A stretch of DNA of 64,000 bases from Geosiphon pyriformis (lineage: Eukaryota > Glomeromycota > Glomeromycetes > Archaeosporales > Geosiphonaceae): the NCBI GenBank assembly GCA_016748015.1, contig JAAOMT010000222.1, positions 513,008 to 577,007 of the forward strand, read 5' to 3'. Both the position numbers and the translations under genes were made by a program. Under the pieces are notes generated by a model. It was given only the letters and a program-made list of their open reading frames with translations, was not told the origin of the DNA and ran no database searches. Positions 11,580 to 22,942 of the stretch are shown here, in pieces; the stretch's first letter is position 1; the number at the start of each line of letters is the position of its first letter.

Positions 11580-12034
11580 AAAGTCAACAAAAAGCTTTTG
11601 ATATTCTAAAAAGAAAGCTTATACAAACTCCAGTACTAATCTATCCAGATCACTGCAAACTGTTCATTATTACCACAGATGCATCCAGCCAGGCATTAGG
11701 AGCAGTACTATCTCAGAGAGGACCAAACGGCAGAGAGCATCCAGTGGCATATGCCAGCAGAGGTTTAATACTGGTCGAAAAGAACTATGGAACACCAGAA
11801 AAAGAACACTTAGCAATATACTGGTCAGTCATGAAATAGAAAGAATATTTGAGCCAGAAGTTTGAAATGTACACAGATCACAAAGGATTAACATCACTTC
11901 AAAAACAAGAATTTGGAGATGAAAAACAGTCAAGATGGAAAATGGCACTCACACCATATAAGTATACTACACATTATAAAAAAGAAAAAGACAATGGAAA
12001 TGTGGACGGTTTGTCGCGAATGAGACAAATCTAA
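11580..12034 (+). pseudogene. RNase H domain of element 1
   Basis: Blocks FIITTDASSQALGAVLSQ, EHPVAYASR, KEHLAIYWSV, EMYTDHKGL and GNVDGLSRM match Gypsy RNase H, including the catalytic Asp and Glu positions. A TAG at 11837 sits in K-stop-KEYL; elements 2 (24140) and D (47719) have TAG at the same codon, where family A has Trp. The enzyme would degrade template RNA. Confidence 0.85.
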
Positions 12035-13480
12035 GAACATTTCAACCCAAAAATATAACAAAACCAGAACAATACCAATGAAAAAATACAACAAAAGATG
12101 AACATACAAAAATATCAACAATTACAACATTATATAAACACTCAACAGTTCAAGGAGAATTTATCTCAAACAGAACAAAAAAGTATCAAACAACAATCAA
12201 AATATTTTACCACTTACCAAAATATACTTTATTAAAAAAATAGAAGAGATCCAGATCAACCAACCAGAGTAATTACGGAGCCAGAAAAAGAGACAATATT
12301 ATTCAACATGCACTCAAATCCAACAGCAGGACATTTTTACAAAGAAGCAACCATAGAAAAAACCAAAAAAAGATACTATTGGCCATCAATATACCCAGAC
12401 ATCATTCAATATGTTCAAAATTGTGATGCTTGTCAGTGAAGAGGGAGAACAAGACCCAGTGAACCATTAAGACCAATCAAAGTAGGACAACCATTTGACT
12501 GTATTGGAATTGATTTAGTTGGACCATTAACAATCACCAGCAGAGAAAACAGATACATAGTGGTAGCTATGGACTATCTTACTAAATAGCCAGAGGCAAA
12601 AGCAATTCAAAGAGCGGATGCAGAATCTATTGCCGAATTCATTCATCAGGATTTGATTTGTCGACATGGATGTTCAAAAGAATTATTATCAGACCAAGAA
12701 ACTCATTTTGTGAACAGAACATTAACAGAATTGAGCCAAAGATTCAGAATCAAGAGACCATTATTATTACCATACCATCCACAAACCAACAGATTAGTAG
12801 AAAAATTCAATAGAACATTGTGTGAAGCAATAGCTAAGCTCAGCCAAAAAAACCAGAATGATTGGGATTTGTTCATACCATCAGTACTATTTGCTTATTG
12901 GACAATAAAACAAGATACTACACAAGCAACACCATTTGAATTAGTATACAGGAGAACAGCAACATTACCAGTAAAGAGAGAAATTAATACATATCCAGCT
13001 AAACCAATAACAGAAGAAAATTTTCAAGAAACATTGCTGAAAAGAACATATAACTTAATAGAAACATTGGAAAACAAACGAAGAAAAGCAGCTGATAATA
13101 TTCAAAAGTCACAAGAAAAACAGAAAGAAAGACACAATAGTCAACTACCAGACAAACTGGTGGAATTCAAGATTGGAGACAAAGTATTACTACATTGTAC
13201 CAAAGTGGAAAAACAATGGAATGGAAAATTTGACCCCAAATGGGACAGACCATTTTACGTAGAAGAAATTTTAGGAAATGGAGCTTACAAATTAAGATTG
13301 AATAACAAAATTTTAACCAAAGCAGCACATGAAGATTGACTGAAGCCATATAGCAACATCACATTACCATCTACCAGTAATATTCCACAATTAGAAGTAC
13401 AGAGAATACTAGTCTGACCAGATAAGATTCCACAAGATCTGGAACCAATCATTATTATCAACAACAACACGTTAAATTGA
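12035..13480 (+). pseudogene. Integrase of element 1
   Basis: An HHCC zinc domain lies at about 12310-12440 (AGHFYKEA ... CDACQ). The core has Asp in GIDLVG (12512-12514), Asp in SDQETHF (12692-12694) and Glu in RLVEKFNR (12800-12802), giving a D-35-E spacing. A GPY/F-like module follows (KWDRPFYVEEIL). I see no chromodomain. A TAG at 12587 replaces the Trp of TKWPEA. The frame closes at TGA 13478-13480, and elements 2 and D also stop at this point. Confidence 0.88.
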
Positions 13481-13504
13481 TTAATCAAAAGAATATATAA
13501 AGAC

Positions 13505-14164
13505 ATGGTAGATGCAACAGGGAATATCAGAAAAATGGAAATTACAGACAACATTCACACACTAGCACAACAACTTTTTCAATTAATCCAACACCAGGAA
13601 ATGGAGATTACAATCAATCAACAAACCATTCGATATCAAGATACTAGAAAGACATTGCAACTCAGAACACCAAAGAAAACTGAAAACATGGTGGACAAAA
13701 TCATGGCAAAAGTAAAATTAGCAATAAAAAAATCGACAAAAGAGTCACTATATCAAGAGTTGACTAAAGAAACTTGGAATTGGTAGATACAACAATTTCC
13801 AAGAAACTATTGTTCTTTTTACTTGGGACAACACGTAAATATCTAGAATCTATATATGGATAAAACAAAGTGATTATTTAACAAAAGAATACTACAACAA
13901 TTAGAACATTTTGTGAGAAAGAACAACTTATCCACACAAGCCCGAGTCATATACCGAATACACACAGCATTTCAGGATAAACCAGAAATATTGCTTAACA
14001 AAGCAATGGATATGGTTACCAGTAATCAATTGGGAAAAATCACCAATGCTCAATTTAAAGAATTACAGACCCAAATAACACAAGTAATTCTCAAAAACAA
14101 AATCCAGGAAATACTTCAAGAAGGGGAATTACATGAGTTGGATTTCGACAGAGCTCAATATTAA
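13505..14164 (+). pseudogene. ORF3 of element 1, conserved downstream ORF of unknown function
   Basis: It starts at ATG 13505, eight codons after the gag-pol stop, and ends DFDRAQY-stop immediately before the polypurine tract; about 219 codons. It is rich in Gln, Lys and Asn and looks helical, with no signal peptide or membrane segment, so it is not an obvious env. The block LGKITNAQFKELQTQIT recurs in elements 2 and D and, more distantly, in family A (RQITNN.FKDLQ). Three stops (TAG, TAG, TGA) interrupt it. A TATATAAAG stretch lies just upstream. It could also be a C-terminal extension of pol. Confidence 0.65.
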
Positions 14165-14177
14165 AAGGAGGGAATAA
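14163..14177 (+). promoter_or_regulatory. Polypurine tract of element 1
   Basis: AAAAGGAGGGAATAA abuts the 3' LTR and overlaps the ORF3 stop. It would prime plus-strand DNA. Element 2 has the identical tract at 26442-26456. Confidence 0.8.
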
Positions 14178-14942
14178 TATTACTCATAGAAATATAAGAA
14201 ATATATTAGCACAATTATTAGCCAATCAGAAGTAAGCATAGTAAATATGGAATTTCAGGATTCCTTTTAAAGGAATCGCAGGATTCCAGGAATTCCAGGA
14301 TTCCTGTTGTGAAAAATCGAGAAATTGAGGAATCTCAATTATGTATATATAATGGTAGTGTTAGAAACAGAAAAGACAGAATTGATACCACAAAATTCTT
14401 AGCAAGAAACAAAATCATCAAATAAATAATTATTTCATATCTCAATTCACTCTCCACTATCAACACTTTATATTAATAGTAATTGATACTTGACCACACT
14501 GGAACAATAGCTCTTGATCATGGCTATTGATGGAATACTAATCTGCCAAACCATTTGGGCTTATTTCTTTTCTTTTATTTTTCTTTGTTTTATTTTCTTT
14601 TGTTGTTTACTAATTGAGTAAAAGGATTAAGCACTGAGTTATTGATGTCAAAAATAGCCTGGTAAAAGACCCAGAAATAAGAGTAGAATTTTATATATTA
14701 TCAGATAGCTTACCAGAAGGACACGACTACCAGACTAAATCCAGCCACCACGCTGAGAAAAAAATTGAGAAAACTCTTGATACATCTGCTATCGACACTA
14801 TTGAATCTCTGTTCATTATACAAAGAATTTCATCAAAACCTTCAGATACCACACCTTCAGAACATTATCAATGGAAGTAGCTTTTGAGCACCAAGTTACA
14901 GGTTGTTATTTACTTTAACAACAGAAATAATCCTCTGTAACA
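14178..14942 (+). repeat. 3' LTR of element 1
   Basis: It runs from TATTACTC to TAACA and pairs with 4934-5749. The U3 repeats, TATA box and TGGTAA/TTACCA motif are kept. It is about 50 bp shorter than the 5' LTR, mainly in the pyrimidine run. Confidence 0.9.
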
Positions 14943-16060
14943 TCACAAAGAAAAATGAAAAAATAAGATTCTGCATAGACTATTAGAAACTAAATAGCAT
15001 TACTTGAAGAGATAGTTATTCCACTCCTCTTATTCAAGAAATTTTAAACAATCTGAAGAATAAGAAATGGTTCTTATCATTAAATCTTGCCAGTAGATAT
15101 TGACAAATCGAGATGGATCCAAAAGACAAAAAAAAATGTCATTTATTATGCAAAACAGAAACTTTGAGTTTAACATAATGCTCTTTGGGCTTTGTAATAT
15201 TTCTGTTACCTTTCAATGATTAATAGATATTGTATATAAAAAAATTCTATAAAAATCAGTTGTAGTATATCTGGATAATACCAATATATTCTCTAAAACC
15301 TTTAATAACCATTTACTTTACCTTCAACAGGTTTTTGAGCACCTTTGAAATGCAGGGCTAAAACTCAATTCTGACAAATGCTTTTTTGGAAAGAAAGAAC
15401 TAAAATTCTTAGGACACCTAATTGACAAAGACAGAATCAAACCCAATTCAAACAAAGTACAAAAAGTCAAAGATTTTTTAGTTCCAACTAATTTATGAGA
15501 ACTAAAAAAATTCTTAGAACTGGTTGAATACTATTATCAGTTTGTTAAAGAATTTTTAAATATTGTTAAACTTCTTCACTACTGTTGAAACATATGTTAT
15601 ATCTTTGGAGGAAAGAACAGCAAAAAACATTCAATGACTTTAAACAACAATTAATTATAACACCAATCTTAATTTATCCCAACTTCAACAAAAGATTTAT
15701 GATTACAATAAATGTTTCGAAAAATGCATTAAGAGTAATTTTGTTCCAAATCAGACCAAACAACAGAAAACATCCAATTGTATATGCTAATTATAGCAAA
15801 AAAAATATACAGTACAATGAATTTGGAATGTTTTGCCATCTATCGGGCCATATACACTTGGAAACACTATTTTAACCAACTATTTGACATATATACCAAT
15901 CATTAAAGACTTATTTAGTTACTTAACAAACTTTAACCAGAAAAAAAATATGCATAATAAAGTACTTATCTACAACAATTTTTATACAAAGCTTACTACA
16001 AAAAAAAATCCAAGAATGCCAATGCTAACAGTTTGTTAAGAATAACACAAATCTAGTCTC
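14943..16060 (+). pseudogene. RT C-terminal part and RNase H of element A
   Basis: This resumes element A after element 1: KKNEKIRFCIDY, FGLCNISVTFQ, VVYLDNTNIFSKTF (YLDN, not YLDD), FLGHLIDKD, then RNase H blocks (TINVSKNALRVILFQI, HPIVYANYSKKN). Single-base frameshifts occur near 15570 and 15830. Stops are common. Confidence 0.82.
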
Positions 16061-16229
16061 AAATTCATGAATATAACTACTTACTAGTAATTATATTAGT
16101 ACTTATTGACACTTCAGTTCAAGGAGATATTACTTCAACAGAAACAGAATATTATATGAAAACAAGTCCAAAAATACTTTATTCGAAATAACCAACTATA
16201 TTATTGAGAACATCAAAATTGCACCATTC

Positions 16230-17323
16230 TACAATAGATTATAAAAGATAATAAAAAAGAAACTATATTACATAGCATGTATTCTGATCCAACTACAGAG
16301 CATTTTAACAAAAACACTGCTTTGAAAAAAACTATAAACCAATACTATTGGCCAACAATATATAAAAATATTTTTGAATATGTGCTTAATTGTAACTCCT
16401 GCCAAAAAAAAGGAAGAACAAAATCAATAAAACTACTTCAATTCATTCCAGTTGGAAATTCATTTGATAAAATTAAAATTAATTTGGTTAGTTTTCTCTT
16501 AATTACATCCAAAAAAAATTATTACATAGTTGTAACAGTAGACTATCTTACAAAATGGCCAGAAGCCAGAGCAATCTAAGTGGCCAATGCCAAAACAATA
16601 GCCAAATTTGTATATCAAGACTTAATTTGTTAACATGAATGCCTGAAAAAATTGTTATTAAACCAAGAAACCCACTTTGTCAATAGTATGTTAACTAAAT
16701 TAAACCAACAATTTGGAATAAAATAACTTCTATTGTCATCATACTATCCACAAACAAATAGACTAGTAGAACAATTTAACTAAACATTGTGTAAAGCATT
16801 AGCAAAAATAAGCTACAAAAATGCACAAAAATGGGACTTATTTATATCTTTTATATTATTTGCATACCAAACATTAAAACAAGATACAACTCAGTTTACA
16901 CTATTTAAATTAGTTTATGGAAGAAAAACCATCTTACTTATTGAACAAAAAATACTGTTTTATTTAACAAAAGTAATCACAAAAGAAAATTTTAAAGCTG
17001 TCTTGCACTAAAAAACATATCAGCTTATGGAAACATTAGAAAACAATTGCAGAACAGCAGCTGACAACATTAATAATGCTCAAAAGTGACAGAAAAAAAG
17101 ACATGATAACTACTTATCTAAACAACCAATGGAATTCAAGATTAGAGACCAAGTACTATTGTATCAGACAAAAGCTAAGAAACAGTAAAGTGGAAAGTTT
17201 GATTTGAAATGGGATGGTCTATTCCATATACACAAAGTTTTAGACAACAAAGCTTATAAATTATAATTGGAAAACAGAATTTTAAAGAAAGTAATACATG
17301 CAAATTGGTTAAAAATTTATCAT
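16230..17323 (+). pseudogene. Integrase of element A
   Basis: The HHCC domain is at about 16290-16420 (TEHFNKNTA ... CNSCQKK). The core shows KINLVSFL (Asp of the first acidic site now Asn), LTKWPEARAI with Trp kept, and NQETHFVN. The GPY/F-like region follows near 17200. Element 2 cuts it at 17323; the tail continues at 27318. Confidence 0.8.
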
Positions 17324-18108
17324 TGTTACTCATAAAATATAAGAAAGATATTAGTATATAGATTAGCCAATCAGAAGTAGCCGTAGTAAATGTGGAATTC
17401 CAAGATTCTTCTCAAGAAGAATTGCAGGATTCCAGGAATTTCAGGATTCTCGTACAAAGAATTGCAGGATTCCAGAATTGCAGGATTTTTTTCAAAAATA
17501 ATTGCAAAATTCCAGGAATTCCAAGATTCCTGGTGTAAAGAATTAAGGAATCGAAGAATCTCAATTATGTATATATAGCAGTAGTATTAGAAATAGAAAA
17601 GACAAATCTTCCAGTTTAGATTTGTTCTAAACAACTTTTCACATCAATAAATAACTATTTGTTATTTTAATTCACTCTCCACTATCAACACTACATGTTG
17701 ATAGCAATTAATACTTAACCATACTAGAACAATAGCTCTTGATCATGACTATTGATAAGATACTAACTTGCAATTGCTTTTAATTGTTTTCTTATTTTCT
17801 TTTATTTTCTTTTATTTTGTTATTTCTGTTGAGATTACTAATTGATTGAAAATTAAGCACTGAGTTATTAACATCAAAGATAGTTTGGTAAAAAATCTTA
17901 AAAGAAGGGTATAAGAATTATATATTAACAGCTGGCTTACCAGAAGAGCATCTCTGCCAAATTACTGGCCACCACACTGAGAAAAAAATTTGATGGAATT
18001 GCAATTCTGGGAAGCTACTGAAAAAACAACATTGAATCTCTGTTCATTATACAAAGAATTCAATTAAAACCTTCAGATAAAGACAACATAACAATATTAC
18101 CACTATCA
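17324..18108 (+). repeat. 5' LTR of element 2, 3' end deleted
   Basis: It starts TGTTACTC. CCAAT is at 17366-17374 and TATA at 17570-17578. U3 has about three units of a GATTCCAGGAATT-type repeat at 17392-17535. It follows the 3' LTR up to the stretch before 'actatcatcc', then jumps directly to the gag start, so the final segment present in the 3' LTR (about 75-80 bp) is missing. Confidence 0.85.
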
Positions 18109-18115
18109 TCCAAAA

Positions 18116-20230
18116 GTGGCAGAATCAGAAAACATAAGAGCAAACCATTTAGGATTTGCTAAATCCTTGTTTCAACAATACAGCCAACAATTAAGATTAA
18201 ACAATAACCATTTCCCAGTGGAATCAGCTTTTAACTTCTATGTCAACAATAAAATCACAAACTGTTTAAGAAGAACAGTTAACATTGAATCTGCAAGAGA
18301 AAATTTCTATACAGAATTATTTCAACATACCAGCTTACTAAGAAACTACAGTTTCGCACCAATTATCAGGGAAATCAATCAAACCATTGAAAAATACATA
18401 CAACAACAATTTTCCATTACCTACGCAGACAAAAACAAAGAAAGGTTGCAAACACCAGCAATAACATCAAAACAAATACAACTACCTACTTAGAAGAAAA
18501 CCAGAGTTAAATCACCAACAAACTCATCATACCACTATACACTCAGAAGTGCCATTAACATCTTATCAACAGGCACATTTACATCATATGTGACATCAAC
18601 ATTTAGACAACTCCTATTTCAAAGTAAACAAAAGAAAGCTGAATTACTAGGAATCTATGGCAATTATTTTGAAAGATTTAAATTACAATTGCCAATGCCA
18701 TCAGAATTCTGATTACTGCCACTTTAACCAGATTTCGGAAATGTGAGTTCCTAAAAGATAATAGAATCAGAAGGAGAAAAAGAAGAAGAAGAAGCCAAAA
18801 ATTAAGAATTTACTTATCTTAGAAAATCTGGAAGTTGAAACTCCGAACATTCAAATCCAGCAAACTCAAAACAATCCAAACCCCAAAACAATTAATCAGA
18901 AAAACTTACCTTCAGTAATTATCATCAATCAACCACCAATTGAATTAATTATTGAACTGATTCAACAACAGCCACTTCAACTGCCCCAACAATTACAACA
19001 GTCACTTCAACAGCTGCAACAACAATTACAAACACCACAACAACAACAACAACAACAACAACAACTAAACTTGAATCCAATGGTCTACACTCCAATAGCA
19101 AAACTGGAGAAGTTTACCAGCAAAGAAAATGATGCCCAAATATGGTCTAACAACATTGAAAAAGCCATCACAGCAAATGGATAGAATAATGCGAAAGCCC
19201 TCCAAGCCATCTCTTACTTTCTTCAGGATACCACTGATTCATGGTATCAAAGCTTAGCCAACAAATCCCAAGATTTCAATGCATTCAAGCTTGCATTCCT
19301 ACAATATTTTAGTAATAATAATAGCATCAATCAATTAGCAAACACTTTTACCACCATTAAACAAGGAGAAAATGAAGCAGTTACTACTTACTTAGGATGC
19401 TTTTACAGAAATCTGCACTAAATCTAGGCCATACAGGCTGATTATTTCACAGTACCACAAATTCTAAATCAATTCATCAGAGGCCTGTGCAGTAGTATCC
19501 TCCAATGCATGCACCTAATACATCCAGCAGATCTTCAAGCCACAGTTACAAATGCCAGAGATTTTGAAGCCACTGAACTTGAAGCTAACCATGCCTAAGC
19601 CATTAATCTAGTAATGAATGGATCATTTGAATTGGATTCTAAATTGAAACAATTTAGTGATTTTATCAATCAGAAATTAGAGAGATATTTAGCTAACAAT
19701 CATGCAATTTATTAACCACCACAATAATGCAATAATTTCAGAAATACAAATTATTTCCAGAGTCAGTTGCATCTAATATCCTCGACCAATCAACAGTGGC
19801 AGCAGAAGACATGTGTTTGCCACTATTGTGGTAAACAAAGACATTACAGTTTGAATGCAGTAAATGGCTAAATGAACAAAAATCAGGCCATTAGTATTGA
19901 AACTTTGATTGCTGACTACAAACTCAAAATTACATCAGTAATTAATTAACAGAACTGTATTAACCAAATTACTTACCTATAACACAACAGTCAATCTATC
20001 AACCACTAATTTATCAGTCAACAACACCCATCATCTATCAACCACAGCCCCAACCTATTTATCAGCTACAGCCTTAGGTAATTTATTAGCCTCAACAAAT
20101 TCAAGCACCACTACAGAACTTACCTCAAAACAAAACCCAAAGACCAAAACTGACACAACAAAGCTGGAGATTATCAATAGTAGTCCATCAACCGATCCCC
20201 AGTTCCTTAAGCCAGCCATTAGAATCTCAA
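18116..20230 (+). pseudogene. gag of element 2
   Basis: The N-terminal block (125 codons from a GTG at 18116) matches element 1. A Gln-rich stretch lies at about 18965-19068. The capsid-like block (AISYFLQDTTDSWYQSL) is in another frame, so there is an indel between them. The zinc knuckle near 19815-19860 reads CHYCGKQRHY and then shifts frame before its last Cys. TAG at 19182 is at the same Trp codon as 6895 in element 1. Confidence 0.8.
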
Positions 20231-20239
20231 CAATGGAAT

Positions 20240-20821
20240 TTGGGCACCAAGAACTCCCAAAACCCGAATTCCCAACACTATTTAAGTCTTCTGGTCTCCT
20301 CAAAAAATGCCCAACCTGATAACCCAGAAACCAACCAACAACCAATACTTACCAGCAATATTCTACCAGCTACTATTACTGAGAATGAATCATTGAACAC
20401 CATTTTCCTGTTTGAACTCAAAGAAATGTTATCCACACCATTATTTAGTGGAGTCACTCTGAAAGAAAAACCTATTACTGCTATGTACACTAATGCCAAA
20501 GTTGATGGCCACTTCATCAAACTGATCCTAGACAGTAGATCAGCTGACAGCATCATTACAAAACAACTCATAGACCAATTAAGTTGCCAAGTTGATCAAA
20601 CTGCTAGTGCCAAGATTATAACTGCTGATGAAGCAACCAAAATTCCTATTGGTGAGATTGATGACTTCCCTATTGAAGTCAATAGTATTATTGTCCCAAT
20701 CAAAGTATTGGTCATGAAAGCCACCCAATACCAAGCACTTGTTGGTAATAATTGGCTATCCAAAACTAACATGTTGCTTGATTGGAATATGCAAGAGCTT
20801 CAAATTAGCCAGAACAGCTAA
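20240..20821 (+). pseudogene. Aspartic protease of element 2
   Basis: This stretch is open for 193 codons. The active site reads LILDSRSADSII (Asp codon 20531-20533): the Gly of the DSG triad is Arg, a single G-to-A change from GGA, which should abolish activity. The blocks IGEIDDFPIEV and QALVGNNWLS follow. Confidence 0.8.
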
Positions 20822-22080
20822 TACACATGTATACCAGTTACATGTGGCCATTTCAAGACCACCAATTTGACAACACCATTCATTGAGTTTGAGAAAGAAG
20901 AGAAAAAACCTACCTGAGAAGCCTATCAAGTGTCATGGGCTGAAAAAGACCACAACGAGTTACCACCAATACTCTTCTGGGATGATAGCAGAAAAGAGAA
21001 GAAAAAGAAAGAACTTATCTGGAACACTGACTAAGAATGGAAAACTAACAATAACTCAAATGAACTACTAATCTGGAAATAAGAAAAAACTGACAAAAGA
21101 AAAGAAAAAAAGAAGGAAGAAGATCTAACTGAAAGAACCACTGCCACAGAAGAGATAACTAGTGGCTGGGAAAAAGAATACTCATGGGAACCAATAAAAG
21201 AGCCACCATATATACCTCTCAAATGCAAAGACTGTGAGAAGAAACTTTCTTTCATAAGAACTTGAGTGGTACCAGACAAAGACTACTAGACACACACACA
21301 TTATTACTGTAAGCCATGCCATAAAAAATGGTACAGGTACCCAAAATGTCAAAGAAAGTAGGACAATAAACCATGTCTTACTTGTGGCGAACAGTTGCTT
21401 GATAAAAGAATATGGAACAACATTCCTGGATGAAAAAAAACATACAATACTTTGTGCCAATACATGATTCTTATCAGTGACTGGGTAAGTTGTGAAACAC
21501 CTATTACTGCAGTCTGACACCAAGCAATTAATTGCTTGGATGGATATCTACATGATAAGAACAAGATCTGGCATATGACCAATGCCAAAATCAAAGAAGC
21601 CATGTTCAGCAAAATCTTAAAGATCAAGAACTACCTATCAGAACCAGTTGATATTGTCTTCATTCCAAACTCAAATGCTTTTCTTGACATAGAAACAGGC
21701 CCAGAGGAGTTTCATGAACACTACCAAAATTTGGCACCCACCAGAGAAGAGCAAGAACAACACTTAGAAAAAATAAACACCCAATTATGTGACCACTGTC
21801 TGATCTCATGTGACTTCCAGTATTGTAATAAGTGTGATCTTATCTACAATCTGCCACCACACATGATCTACACAATTCTAAAGAAAAATGAACCAATCAG
21901 CCACTGTGTATTGGAATTGGAATCAACTTTCAACTCCAATTCAAACTTCGACAACGATGATAATAAAAACAATAGTTCCAGCTCTGCTCAATATAACAAC
22001 AAAAATAACAACAATCCAGACCCCAATTCAAACCATGAAACATATATTGCACTCCCTAACTTTATCAAAAAGTAGGAATT
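20822..22080 (+). pseudogene. Linker and Cys-rich modules of element 2
   Basis: A charged Lys/Glu/Trp linker is followed by module 1 (CKDC at about 21221, CKPC at about 21310, CLTCGEQLLDK at about 21373, LCQY) and module 2 in the same frame (LCDHCLISCDFQYCNKCDL at about 21787-21843). Then comes an Asn/Ser/Asp-rich stretch. Having both modules in one frame shows that the shift in element 1 is a mutation. Some Cys are lost (GIC of element 1 is a decayed KTYN here). Confidence 0.72.
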
Positions 22081-22123
22081 AAAATGGTTCAGCAATAATA
22101 ACAAAAGTATTAGGCCTGAACAC

Positions 22124-22942
22124 ATGCATAATACTGATGCAGAGTTTAATCTAAGATATCTAGAAAAAGACCCCATCAAATTGGAACCACATTTGCATAC
22201 TTGCATTGATCTGAAAATAGCACTGGAAATTCTAGCAACAACAATGGTTCAACTAGCATCCAGAAGTAGTTTAGCAAAAAAGGGGATCAACATCAGAGGA
22301 GGAATAATTGATGCAGGATATATAGGAAATATCATTGCTATGCTACAAAATAACTCAGAAAAAACATATATTATAGATCCAAATAAAAAGATAGCACAGG
22401 CAATCTTCCTACCTCTGATGAAAGTAGCTCAGCTAGTGTTAGTGAGAAACAGGGAAAAATTAGGAATTACAGTTAGAGGGATACAAGGATTCGAATTAAT
22501 GGGTAGAATAGATGTAACAGTTAATATGGCAGAGGAAGAAGTTATTGACAAAGGAGAAATTATTTTAATCCATCAATCAATTTCTATTCCACTATATAAC
22601 TAGCATATGTTAGCCATAAAAAGAGAAGTAAAGAATCAAGCTCAATTGTTTAAAGCAGAGGCCACTATTTGCAAATCAGAAGAAATTGGACTCACTAATC
22701 TCTACATATCAGCCAAAAGCCCCAAAAACATCACAATTCCCATCTACAACACAATAGAAAGTGTCATTAAAATACCAAAGGGAACTATCATTGGATATTT
22801 AACCACCAAAGTTGAGGATCAACTACCAAACCATATTCCAGATTTTCCACAGCTTTGCAAATATGTGGACATTACATCACAAACCATCTATGAATGAAGT
22901 AAATGTTATCTGCTCCAATCAGAACAATTAGAACAGATAAAC
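22124..22942 (+). pseudogene. dUTPase domain and linker of element 2
   Basis: Motif 2 ASRSSLAKKGI, motif 3 GGIIDAGYIGN with its Asp, motif 4 NKKIAQAIFLPL and motif 5 RGIQGFELMGR are in order. Motif 1 is changed to AEFNLRYLE (Asp to Asn), and Gly-Ser of motif 5 is altered. One TAG near 22603 splits domain from linker. Confidence 0.82.

Larger units (their letters stand above)
4934..14942 (+). mobile_element. Element 1: near full-length family-B Gypsy retrotransposon
   Basis: It is 10,009 bp with LTRs at 4934-5749 and 14178-14942. It is inserted in the RT of element A; TCAC stands before 4934 and after 14942, and the host RT reads through if one copy is removed. The LTRs are alike over long stretches (I estimate above 90% by eye) but differ in length through indels in pyrimidine runs. 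It keeps more CpG than neighbouring copies, suggesting that it is among the youngest. Gag, protease and the first Cys module share frame 1; dUTPase to ORF3 are in frame 2, so there is one net +1 shift near 9330-9350. About twenty in-frame stops make it non-autonomous. Confidence 0.92.

Noticed and set aside
13505-14164. ORF3 as an envelope gene
   Set aside because: No signal peptide, hydrophobic fusion or anchor segment, and the composition is hydrophilic, rich in Gln, Lys and Asn.
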